From NCBI GenBank assembly GCA_016712345.1, contig JADJRH010000001.1, forward strand, positions 620,001 to 684,000: a stretch of DNA of 64,000 bases, given 5' to 3'. Under the pieces are notes generated by a model that was not told the origin of the DNA, did no database searches, and saw nothing but the letters and a program-made list of their open reading frames with translations. The stretch is from Polyangiaceae bacterium (GTDB lineage Bacteria > Myxococcota_A > Polyangia > Polyangiales > Polyangiaceae). Positions 43,121 to 51,356 of this stretch are shown here, in pieces (within the stretch, counting starts at the first letter, position 1; each line of letters opens with the position of its first letter). Position numbers and translations under genes: made by a program.

Positions 43121-44989
43121 TCACTTCGCGGTGTTGTGCGCATCCTGCTGCGCCAATTCGTCCGCGCCTGTTGTCTGATTGGCGGCAACCTGCGTGCGGC
43201 CGGGAGGATCGACGAGGCGGTGGATTTCCATGGCGCCGCGGTCGATCAGGTTGAGGAGGGGACGCGGCCAGAATCCGAGAACGAGCACGAGCACTGCGAG
43301 AGGTGCGATCGTCGCGAGTTCGCGCGCGTTGATCTCGGGGAATTTGCCGCCAAACGGTTCGAGGTATTTGTTCTTGCGCCACTCTTCCCGGAACTTGCCC
43401 AAGAACATGCGCTGGAGCGCCCACAGGTGATACGCGGCGGTCACGATAACGCCGGTAGCGGCGAGCACTGTGAGAACGCGGAATCGCGGGAACGCGCCAA
43501 GGAACGTCATTGCCTCACCCCAGAACCCCGACAGGCCGGGCAACCCGAGCGACGCCATAAACGCGAAGCCCACGAACGCCGTGTAAAGCGGCATTTCGGT
43601 GGCGAGTCCGCCGAACTTGTCGATGTCGCGCGTGTGTACACGATCGTAGACGACGCCGACGAGCGTGAAGAGCATGCCGGTGATCAGACCGTGATTGAAC
43701 ATCTGCACCATGCAGGCCTGAATGCCCTGCGGCGTCATGGCTCCAAGCGCCAGAAGGGTGAAGCCCATGTGGCTGACCGATGAGTACGCAACGAGCTTTT
43801 TGAGGTCTTTTTGCGCCATGGCGCAGAATGCGCCGTAGAGAATATTGATGGTTCCAAACACGGCCATGGCGCCGGCTGCCCACTGCGTGGCCTCGGGGAG
43901 CAGCGTCATGTTGATACGCATGATGCCGTAGGTGCCCATTTTGAGGAGTACACCTGCGAGGATGACGCTGATGGCGGTGGGCGCTTCAACGTGCGCGTCG
44001 GGCAACCACGTGTGGAATGGAAACATTGGGATTTTGATGGCGCACCCAACGAAGAGCCACACCCAGACAACCTTGACGGCCGTCATTGTGAGCAACGTGT
44101 GACCTTTGCTGGCCCACGCGACGCGCATCAATTCAGGGATGGAGAAGCTGCGTGTGACGGCCTGACCGTCGATCAGATACGTGGGGTCACAGTGCAGGTA
44201 GAACCAGATGAAGGCGAGCAGCATGAACACGCTGCCCGCGAGCGTGTAGAGGAAGAACTTGATCGCCGCGTACTGCCGCCTGGGGCCGCCCCAGATGCCG
44301 ATGAGGAAGTACATCGGCAGGAGCATGACCTCCCAGAACACGTAGAACATGAAGAGGTCGAGCGACACGAACACGCCGAACATGCCCGTGACGAGCAGGT
44401 TGTACATCGCGAAGTAGCCCTTGAGCTGGTCGTTCACCGAGAAGCTCGCGAGCGCGCCGACGAAGCTGATGAGCGCGGTGAGAAACACCATGGAGATGCT
44501 CACGCCGTCGACACCCATGAAGTACTCAATGTGCAGCGACCGGATCCAGACGCCGTGCTCGATGAACTGGTAGCCGTCGTTGCCGTCGGCCTTGGAGAAG
44601 GTTGTGTCGAACTTGTAGTAGAGCCAGCACGCCAAAACGAGGTTGATCCCTTGGATCACGACTGTGAGCGTGCGGAGCTTCTTGTCGTCGTTATAGCCAA
44701 TCAGGTGCGCGATGAAGATCGCGATCACGCCGAGCAGCGGCAAGAAGGTGAGGATCGACAGGATGTGATCGCCGATGAAGCCGAGGCCGTATCCAAGCTC
44801 TGCGTGAATGCCCACCGCCGCGGGGCGGCCGGGCTCTTCGGATCCGGGAGCGATCGAGTCGCTCTCGACGATGACTTGACCGTAGAGTTCGCGAGCTTTG
44901 CCCTGCGGCTTCCACTTCACGATCGCTTTGACTTTTTGTTCGGGCGCGAGGGTTGCGGTGGGTTTGCCACCTTCAAGTTCAACGCTCAC
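43121..44989 (-). CDS. nuoM: NADH-quinone oxidoreductase subunit M (N-terminus probably cut by a frameshift)
   Basis: The frame seen here is 622 aa from GTG 44989, but the coding signal continues in the same frame to ~45160 and there switches to the frame of a signal peptide (see 45115-45273). The membrane part is normal NuoM: 'FWEVMLLPMYFLIGIWGG' (conserved Glu), 'GCAIKIPMFPFHTWLPDAHVEAPT', 'AYSSVSHMGF' and 'GLPGLSGFWGE'. Upstream of TM1, about 90-135 residues form a beta-sandwich-like, DUF1573/ASH-like domain ('SFEIGNQGLGPLKITRV', 'APEQKVKAIVKW', 'GQVIVESDS'). Such a domain is not in textbook NuoM and, with a signal peptide, would be periplasmic. Confidence 0.9.
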   Translation of the reverse strand: MSVELEGGKPTATLAPEQKVKAIVKWKPQGKARELYGQVIVESDSIAPGSEEPGRPAAVGIHAELGYGLGFIGDHILSILTFLPLLGVIAIFIAHLIGYNDDKKLRTLTVVIQGINLVLACWLYYKFDTTFSKADGNDGYQFIEHGVWIRSLHIEYFMGVDGVSISMVFLTALISFVGALASFSVNDQLKGYFAMYNLLVTGMFGVFVSLDLFMFYVFWEVMLLPMYFLIGIWGGPRRQYAAIKFFLYTLAGSVFMLLAFIWFYLHCDPTYLIDGQAVTRSFSIPELMRVAWASKGHTLLTMTAVKVVWVWLFVGCAIKIPMFPFHTWLPDAHVEAPTAISVILAGVLLKMGTYGIMRINMTLLPEATQWAAGAMAVFGTINILYGAFCAMAQKDLKKLVAYSSVSHMGFTLLALGAMTPQGIQACMVQMFNHGLITGMLFTLVGVVYDRVHTRDIDKFGGLATEMPLYTAFVGFAFMASLGLPGLSGFWGEAMTFLGAFPRFRVLTVLAATGVIVTAAYHLWALQRMFLGKFREEWRKNKYLEPFGGKFPEINARELATIAPLAVLVLVLGFWPRPLLNLIDRGAMEIHRLVDPPGRTQVAANQTTGADELAQQDAHNTAK

Positions 44990-45114
44990 ACCGGGCGGCA
45001 GGCGAGGATCATTCGCGGAGTCGCGCAGCGCGACACGCGTGATCTTGAGCGGCCCGAGGCCCTGATTGCCGATCTCAAAAGATCCGGTGAGAAACTCGCC
45101 CTGCGGGGTGAGTT

Positions 45115-45273
45115 CTACCGAAGATCCGCGGTGGTCCGCGTGGAGTGAGATCTGCCCATGGGGTGCCCTTCGGCGCCGTCATGCGCCATGGCAGTGCCGA
45201 ATGAACCGAGCACCGCAAATAGGCATGCGATGAGGGCGAGCAACGAACGAAATCGCGATTTCTTCAGGCTCAT
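45115..45273 (-). pseudogene. Signal-peptide fragment: probable true N-terminus of NuoM
   Basis: ATG 45273 begins MSLKKSRFRSLLALIACLFA..., cleaved near 'TAMA|HDGAEGHPMG', then this frame runs into meaningless residues and stops. The other frame, starting at about 45160, carries on with 'QISLHADHRGSS' and 'VELTPQGEF' into the NuoM frame. One missing base near 45155-45162 (GGCAG instead of GGCCAG) would join them. Either the genome has a disrupted gene or the sequence has an error. The fragment starts 77 bp after the nuoL stop. Confidence 0.65.
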
Positions 45274-45350
45274 GATCGACGCTTTCGCGGGGTCCGAATC
45301 AGTCTCTGAATCAGTTGTTAAAGAGCGGCAGGGTCGCATCGCCATTTCCA

Positions 45351-48032
45351 TCACTTGAGGAAGTATTGGAGGATGCCGAAAAACGCGACGCCTCCAAGCA
45401 GGCCGTACACGTAGTTTTGAATGCGGCCGGTTTGGATATTGCGGAGTGCTCCGCCGGCCTTGAGCGTGCCCTCGGCGACGAAGTTCACCGCACCGTCGAC
45501 GAGGTATTTGTCAATCGCGCCGGTGACCCACGAAGCTCCGCGGGCACCCACCGAAAACGCGTTCACAATTCCGTCGACAATCCAGCGATCCATTTCAGCG
45601 AACACAATTCGAAGCCACATGAAGGCTCGAATGACTGTCGCTTGGTAGATCTCGTCGACGTAATACTTGTTTTGAAGGAGCGTAAACCCGGGGAGTTTTT
45701 GCTCCCTCTGAGCCCAATCGGCCGGGCGGCTTGCGCCGTATCGCGAACGCGCGAGGTACCAGCTTCCAATGGCGCCGCCGACCGACGTGGCCATGAGTGC
45801 GTACTCAAACCCGAGTGAACGCTCGTGGAACGCCACGCGCGCATGAGCGAGAACGGGGTGAAGCCATTGCTCCAGAATCGGTTCACCGTGGCCGCCGATG
45901 AAGTGTGACGAGAAACCGAAGAGTACACCGGCGACCGTGGAGAGGAACGCGAGCGTTGCGAGCACATACGTGATCGCTGCGGGCGACTCGTGAACTTTGG
46001 TTTCGATCTCTTTTTTGGCGTGTGGCCCTTCAAACGTCAGGTAGTAGCTGCGCCACATGTAAAACGACGTGCACAGAGCCGCCACAAGGCCCATTGCGTA
46101 AATGAGCTTGCCGGAGATGAAGGCAATGTTCTCGGTGTTGAAGGCCTTCCAAAGAATTTCATCTTTGGACCAGAAGCCCGCAAAAAACGGAATTGGTGCG
46201 GCGGTAATGGCCAAACACGCGATGAAGTACGTGCGAGCAGTGAGCGGCATTTTCTTTTTGAGGCCGCCCATGTTGCGCATGTCTTGAACGGCCACCTCGT
46301 CGTGCTCAACCGCGTGCATTCCGTGAATGACGGAGCCCGAACCGAGGAACAAGCAGGCCTTGAAGAACGCGTGTGTCATCAAGTGGAAAACGCCGGCCCA
46401 ATAAGCACCGACGCCGACGCCGATGAACATGAAGCCAAGCTGGCTCACCGTTGAGTACGCAAGAACCTTTTTGATGTCGTATTGGAAGAACCCGATGGTG
46501 GCGGCAAACAGCGCGGTGGCCGCCCCGGTGAATGCCACAACCGCACTCGCGGTCGGCGACAGCGAGAACAGGAACGACAGGCGGGCGATCATGTACACAC
46601 CGGCCGTAACCATGGTGGCCGCGTGGATGAGCGCTGAGACAGGCGTGGGGCCTGCCATCGCGTCGGGCAACCACACATAGAGCGGGATTTGAGCGCTCTT
46701 GCCGGTGGCGCCGACGAAGAAGAAGAGGCACGCGAGCGTGACAACCGCCAGCCCGAACCAGCCTTTCTTGTGAAGCAAAGCGCTCTTCAAGAACGGGCCG
46801 GTGGAGTCTTCCATCACGAGTTGATCGTGAAGTTCGCGGAACGTGACCGTGGGACCGATGGGCGCAACTAAGAAGTTTTCGCCGCCCTTCACGCTGATAT
46901 GGCCAACGGTGGCAACCTCGTTGTTGATCACGAGCGCGCCGTCGCGCGATGAGCCTTCACCCGAAACAACGGCGCCGTTGCCTGGAACAATTGTGACCGA
47001 GTGCGCGCCCGCCGGAAGTTCTTTGCGAATGAAAGGCGCGACTCCAAACGGCTGCGGCGGATTGGCGCCCGACAGATCCGAAGCGAAATTGACGCCGAGG
47101 TACACTTTGGCGCCGGGGTGCGACGTCATTGTCAGTGTGCCTTTTGAGCCCGCGAGCGCTTTGGCTTTTTCTTCAGCCTTTTTGGGATCGGCTTTGCCGT
47201 GTTCATCGTGACCGGCTTGAGCACCCGAACCCGCGTGTTCGCCTGAACCCGCGTGTTCCCCGTGCCCGCCTCCGTGTTCGCCGTGCGGAAGTTCCTGAGC
47301 CGCCACAGCGACAAATCGCATGTTGTTGTCGGACAGGTACGAACCGTTGGGCAGCCACTTGCCACCCATGCCCCAGAAAAGAAGGCCAAGACCGCAGATG
47401 AAGCCCCAGTCGCCGACGCGGTTCGTCACGAACGCTTTCATGCCGGCAGTGGCTTTTTTGTAGTCTTTGTACCAGAAGCCGATCAGCAGATAGCTGCACA
47501 GACCAACGCCTTCCCAACCAAAGAACATGACGATGAAGTTGTCGCCCAAGACGAGCAACAGCATCGAGAACACGAACAGGTTGAGGTACGTGAAAAACCG
47601 CCAAAAGCTTGGCTCGGTTTCCATGTACGACGCGGCGTAGATGTGGATCAGCGAGCCGACGCCCGTGATGATGAGGCACATCACCGCGCTCAGCGGATCC
47701 ATCGCGAAGGCGAAGTTCACATCGAGCGAGCCGATGCGGACCATTTGCCAAGCGTGGTTGAAGAGGAAGCGGTGGCCGCCTTCGAGCCCAACGAGCTTGA
47801 CGACGTTGGCAACCACGAGCGCAAGCGACAGGAGCATTGCGCCGATCGCCACCGCCGAAACACCAAAACTGCCGATGTGCAGCCGCTTCGACAGATCTTT
47901 TCCGAAGCCGCTATTTTGCAGCTTTCGCCCAAAGATCGCGTTGATCGCGGCTCCGAGGAAAGGCAGGAGCGGGATCAACCAAAGCGTGGTCGATAGCTCT
48001 ACGTGCGTGACCTGGCCGGAGTATTCAGACAT
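45351..48032 (-). CDS. nuoL: NADH-quinone oxidoreductase subunit L with His-rich + PEGA-like insert
   Basis: An 893-aa protein from ATG 48032, versus about 610-650 aa for ordinary NuoL. Signatures: 'FFGWEGVGLCSYLLIGFW', 'TNRVGDWGF', 'GKSAQIPLYVWLPDAMAGPTPVSALIHAATMVTAGVY' (in pieces) and 'YSTVSQLGFMF'. Between the TM after 'NRVGD' and the helix before 'GKSAQ' lies a ~165-residue insert (residues ~250-415). It comprises a His/Gly/Glu repeat region, a Lys/Glu linker, then 'GTLTMTSHPGAKVYLGV...ELPAGAHSVTIVPG', a PEGA-like beta domain. By NuoL topology this loop faces the periplasm. The C-terminal amphipathic helix and last TM are present. Confidence 0.94.
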   Translation of the reverse strand: MSEYSGQVTHVELSTTLWLIPLLPFLGAAINAIFGRKLQNSGFGKDLSKRLHIGSFGVSAVAIGAMLLSLALVVANVVKLVGLEGGHRFLFNHAWQMVRIGSLDVNFAFAMDPLSAVMCLIITGVGSLIHIYAASYMETEPSFWRFFTYLNLFVFSMLLLVLGDNFIVMFFGWEGVGLCSYLLIGFWYKDYKKATAGMKAFVTNRVGDWGFICGLGLLFWGMGGKWLPNGSYLSDNNMRFVAVAAQELPHGEHGGGHGEHAGSGEHAGSGAQAGHDEHGKADPKKAEEKAKALAGSKGTLTMTSHPGAKVYLGVNFASDLSGANPPQPFGVAPFIRKELPAGAHSVTIVPGNGAVVSGEGSSRDGALVINNEVATVGHISVKGGENFLVAPIGPTVTFRELHDQLVMEDSTGPFLKSALLHKKGWFGLAVVTLACLFFFVGATGKSAQIPLYVWLPDAMAGPTPVSALIHAATMVTAGVYMIARLSFLFSLSPTASAVVAFTGAATALFAATIGFFQYDIKKVLAYSTVSQLGFMFIGVGVGAYWAGVFHLMTHAFFKACLFLGSGSVIHGMHAVEHDEVAVQDMRNMGGLKKKMPLTARTYFIACLAITAAPIPFFAGFWSKDEILWKAFNTENIAFISGKLIYAMGLVAALCTSFYMWRSYYLTFEGPHAKKEIETKVHESPAAITYVLATLAFLSTVAGVLFGFSSHFIGGHGEPILEQWLHPVLAHARVAFHERSLGFEYALMATSVGGAIGSWYLARSRYGASRPADWAQREQKLPGFTLLQNKYYVDEIYQATVIRAFMWLRIVFAEMDRWIVDGIVNAFSVGARGASWVTGAIDKYLVDGAVNFVAEGTLKAGGALRNIQTGRIQNYVYGLLGGVAFFGILQYFLK

Positions 48033-48522
48033 CTTCAAGTGCCTTGGGGCTTGGGGCGGGGCCGCTTTATCCGGCTCCGGCCCCCGGCGTCAAACCAAAG
48101 GTCCGAAAGCGAAGGGCCCTGAAATCCGAAGCCAGTGAGCCGCGGATTCCTCTCGAAAGGGGCGCAAAGCAGCGCGAAATTGCGCTCTAAGAGCCGAAAG
48201 CGCGCGAACGTTAGCGGAGGGCTTCATGGGGGGTCAAGACCCGGTACGGGCCGTTCTCGCGCGTTTTTTTCGCGCTGGGTGCATTGGGTGCAGAGTCGCG
48301 AAATAGGTGCGGACGGCTGCAAGTTGTGCCCTCGCTTGGGGGAGAAAATGCCGGCGCCAAGCCGAGCTAGATCCGCCGATTCAACCGCGATCGTTTAGCG
48401 CTTGCGGATCCTGTTGTTCCGATCATCGGTCCACGTGCGCGCCCCGAGATGCTTCAAAAAGGCCGCCGAAAACCCGCTTTTTGTCCTCATCCGAAACGCC
48501 AGGTAGTAAGGGTCGGCGTGGG
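48033..48522. other. Divergent intergenic region upstream of nuoL and the SpoIID gene
   Basis: 490 bp with no convincing gene. The part next to nuoL is GC-rich with short repeats of GGGGC. nuoK and other nuo genes are not upstream of nuoL, so the nuoLMN transcript must start here. I see no clear promoter box. Confidence 0.45.
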
Positions 48523-49197
48523 ATGACAGCGCGCACGCCTTTTATTCTGCCAATCGCAGGTGCGGTGCTTGCCCTGCTCATGGGCTGCGCGCCCACGGTT
48601 CAATCGGCGCCGCCAATGAGTACACCCGTTCCCGTGGGACCGCCGGCTTTTTGGCTTGTGACCGTCGACGGGCCTATGGAACTCGATCATTACGTGGCGC
48701 GCGTGTGTACACAAGAAAACGGCGCCGCCGCGTTTGAAGCGCTCAAGGCCCAGGCGGTTGCCGCGCGAACGTATGTTCTTCGGGCCATGCGCGACGAAAA
48801 GCCCATTGGAACGCCTGAAAAGCCCATCCCAAACAGCCAGGAGTTTCAAGCGTACGCACCGGTTGCCAGCGCGGCGTGTGCCGAAGCAACCCGGCAAACG
48901 CGCGGTTTGGTGCTCCGATACCAGGGACAGTTGATTGTTGCCAACTACGTGGCCGGTGCGCGCCTGCGTGACGACGGAACCCCCGGCGACGATCCGACAC
49001 GCACTGAAAAATGGGTCACCTATAACGGTGATCGTTTCGGGCCGCAGGTGATCCCAACCCCATTGTCTCGCACAGATCGGTCTGACAACCGCGGCTGCAT
49101 GAGCCAAAACGGCGCCGACTGGATGGCGCGGCGCGGTTTCGACTTTGTTCGCATCCTTCGCTTTTACTACGGGCAAGATGCTGCCATTGTGTGGTGA
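48523..49197 (+). CDS. SpoIID-domain lipoprotein
   Basis: A 224-aa protein from ATG 48523 with lipobox 'LLMGC|AP'. The SpoIID core is seen in 'MELDHYVARVCTQE', 'AAFEALKAQAVAARTYVLRAM', 'CAEATRQTRGLVLRYQGQLIVANY' and the closing 'GCMSQNGADWMARRGFDFVRILRFYY'. SpoIID enzymes and amidase enhancers act on peptidoglycan glycan strands (lytic transglycosylase on denuded strands, or LytB-like). Its stop overlaps the start of the M14 carboxypeptidase gene, so the two are coupled. Confidence 0.9.
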   Translation: MTARTPFILPIAGAVLALLMGCAPTVQSAPPMSTPVPVGPPAFWLVTVDGPMELDHYVARVCTQENGAAAFEALKAQAVAARTYVLRAMRDEKPIGTPEKPIPNSQEFQAYAPVASAACAEATRQTRGLVLRYQGQLIVANYVAGARLRDDGTPGDDPTRTEKWVTYNGDRFGPQVIPTPLSRTDRSDNRGCMSQNGADWMARRGFDFVRILRFYYGQDAAIVW

Positions 49198-50327
49198 TCG
49201 CTGTGCGCATCGACGCTGCCTTCGACGGTGGAAGCATCATCAATCTGGGAGCCGACGGCTCAACGGCAACGCTCTCGCTTAGGAGCGATTCCGACTCAAA
49301 CTTTCTTCAGTGGTTTTGTTTTCGATCGTTTGACGATCCCGGACAGATGCGCCGGTTTCACATCATCAATGCCGGCGCTTCGGAATACCCGGACGCATGG
49401 GACAACTATCGCGTCTGCGCATCGTACGAAGGCGGCGAGTGGTTTCGCGTGCCCACAACGTTTGACGGACAATCGCTTCATTTTGAGGTTTTTTCAGAGC
49501 GACGAGGCATCACGCTCGCGGCCGCGCATGCGTACTCACAAGGCCGCGTCAAACGTTTGCTGAGCCGCGCACGACGCTCGGGATTGAGCAACATTCAAAT
49601 TCTCGGCCGCACCAAACAAGACCGGCCCGTTCCAGCGGTTACCATTGGATCGAGGCGGGCAAACTCCACGCGCATTTGGGTGCTCGCGCGGCAACATCCC
49701 GGCGAAACAATGGCATCGTGGTGCGCCGAAGGTTTGATCGATCGCCTTATTTTAACCGACGACGCGGCGGCCGACTTCCTGCGCGAAGAGGCTGAAATCA
49801 CCGTGGTTCCCTGCGTCAACGTAGACGGTGCCGTCCTTGGCAATCACCGAAGCAACGCGGCCGGCTGTGACCTAAACAGATCATGGAACGCGCCGAATCT
49901 CGTGAGTACACCGGAGACGTTTTGCATTGCGCAGGCCATCAGGCAGAGCGGTGTGGACCTTTTTATCGATCTTCATGGGGATGAGTCTGTGCCCCATGTT
50001 TTTATGGCCGGGTGTGAAGGAAATCCCTCCTTTTCCGCTCGCATCGCATCGCTGGAAGCCGATTTTGCGGGGCTCCTAGCCGAACGCAATGCGGCCTTTT
50101 CTGAAGACGCGGGTTACGGAAAAGACGCGCCCGGCAAAGCGGATTTGTCGTGCGCCGCAAACTGGGTGGGTGAGCGCTTCGACTGTTTGGCGCTCACCCT
50201 GGAGATCCCTTTTAAAGAAGCCCTCGGCGATCCAAGCCCCACCGGCGGGTGGACCCCGGAGCAGTCCACATCACTCGGCGCCGATCTTGTTGACGTGATG
50301 GTGTCGCTTCTGCCCGATCTGCGGTGA
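49191..50327 (+). CDS. M14-family cytosolic carboxypeptidase-like protein (AGBL/CCP-type)
   Basis: A 378-aa protein. GTG 49191 overlaps the stop of the SpoIID gene; GTG 49194 is equally possible. The N-terminal beta domain ('FDGGSIINLG', 'FLQWFCFRSFDD') is the one preceding catalytic domains in cytosolic carboxypeptidases. Zinc ligands are 'RQHPGETMASW' (HxxE) and His in 'FIDLHGDES'; 'CDLNRSWNAP' supplies the substrate Arg; 'LTLEIPFK' has the catalytic Glu. It would trim C-terminal residues from peptides or proteins. Coupling to SpoIID suggests peptidoglycan-peptide processing, though no signal peptide is present. Confidence 0.9.
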   Translation: MVIAVRIDAAFDGGSIINLGADGSTATLSLRSDSDSNFLQWFCFRSFDDPGQMRRFHIINAGASEYPDAWDNYRVCASYEGGEWFRVPTTFDGQSLHFEVFSERRGITLAAAHAYSQGRVKRLLSRARRSGLSNIQILGRTKQDRPVPAVTIGSRRANSTRIWVLARQHPGETMASWCAEGLIDRLILTDDAAADFLREEAEITVVPCVNVDGAVLGNHRSNAAGCDLNRSWNAPNLVSTPETFCIAQAIRQSGVDLFIDLHGDESVPHVFMAGCEGNPSFSARIASLEADFAGLLAERNAAFSEDAGYGKDAPGKADLSCAANWVGERFDCLALTLEIPFKEALGDPSPTGGWTPEQSTSLGADLVDVMVSLLPDLR

Positions 50328-50343
50328 GCCGCAAGCGCATTGC

Positions 50344-50376
50344 GTACACAAATTGAGTACACAATTATGTACACAA
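50344..50376. repeat. Three tandem GTACACAA units
   Basis: GTACACAA occurs at 50344-50351, 50357-50364 and 50369-50376, 12-13 bp apart, in the 59-bp gap between the convergent carboxypeptidase and aminotransferase genes. It is the densest cluster of the motif in the window. Confidence 0.6.
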
Positions 50377-50386
50377 TCGAATAGGC

Positions 50387-51250
50387 TCACAGCCACGGTG
50401 GGGCATTCGAATCGAGCCCAACACCCTTTCGAAACTCCGCATGCAGAAGCCTCGTGATCGGGCCCGGCGCGCCGTTTCCCACAACAGCTCCGTCCACCCG
50501 AACAACCGGTGCGATCTCCCGCATAGTGGAAGTGAGAAACGCCTCCGGGCCGCCGGAAATGTCGTCCCGCAGGACCGGCGAAAAGTGGACGGCAATTCCC
50601 AAACGGGTCGCGATCGAGAGCACGTGTGCACGCGTAATGCCGGGCAACACGCGCTCGGCGGGCGCCGTGAAAAGCTCGCCGCCTTTCACCAAGAAAAAAT
50701 TCGATGTGGCACCTTCGAGAATGCGTCCCGCATTGTCAGTGAGAAGCGCCTCGTGCGCGCCCATTGCGTGCGCCCGCATAACCGCCAGCTGATGAGGCAG
50801 GTAACTCATACACTTGGCCGTCGGTATGGCCGGTTGAGTTGCATCGGTCACCACGCTCACACCCTCGCGATACATCGCGGCGGGCATCGGCCGCAGCTCA
50901 TCCACGATCACAACGCGCGTTGGGTGAACGTCGTTCGTTGGAACAAGCGTCAGCGGTCCTTCACCGCGGGTCACGAAGACGCGCACGACACTCTCGGCGT
51001 TGTGTACCTCTCTCAATGCGTACACAACGTCGCGTTCGATGTCCGCAAATGAAACACCGATCGAAAATCCAACGGCGCGAGCCGATGCGTCGAGACGTTC
51101 AACGTGTTCGCGAAACGCAAACACGCGCCCACCGTAGGTGCGCATCGTTTCAAAAACGCCGTCGCCGAAAACGAAGCCTCGATCAAAGACGCTCACTTTG
51201 GCGTCGGCCTCGGGTGTGAGCACTCCATTGAGGCATACGGCGCGCTTCAT
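50387..51250 (-). CDS. Class IV PLP-dependent aminotransferase (branched-chain/D-amino-acid type)
   Basis: A 287-aa protein from ATG 51250. Fold-type IV motifs: 'SVFDRGFVFGDGVFETMRTY', the PLP-binding Lys in 'PTAKCMSYLPHQLAVM', 'ILEGATSNFFLVKGG' and 'FLTSTMREIAPVVRVDG'. The family includes branched-chain aminotransferase (IlvE), D-alanine aminotransferase and aminodeoxychorismate lyase. The sequence leans to the IlvE/DAAT side, but I cannot fix the substrate. It is divergent from the ALDH7 gene. Confidence 0.9.
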   Translation of the reverse strand: MKRAVCLNGVLTPEADAKVSVFDRGFVFGDGVFETMRTYGGRVFAFREHVERLDASARAVGFSIGVSFADIERDVVYALREVHNAESVVRVFVTRGEGPLTLVPTNDVHPTRVVIVDELRPMPAAMYREGVSVVTDATQPAIPTAKCMSYLPHQLAVMRAHAMGAHEALLTDNAGRILEGATSNFFLVKGGELFTAPAERVLPGITRAHVLSIATRLGIAVHFSPVLRDDISGGPEAFLTSTMREIAPVVRVDGAVVGNGAPGPITRLLHAEFRKGVGLDSNAPPWL

Positions 51251-51356
51251 AACCAACCAGCTTTGATAACAAGTTTAACGTCGTTCATGGACCTCCGGGC
51301 GCTGCGTACCCGATCGGGTGCTTGCGTTTTTCAACGCGGGAGGGCAAGTCAGACCA

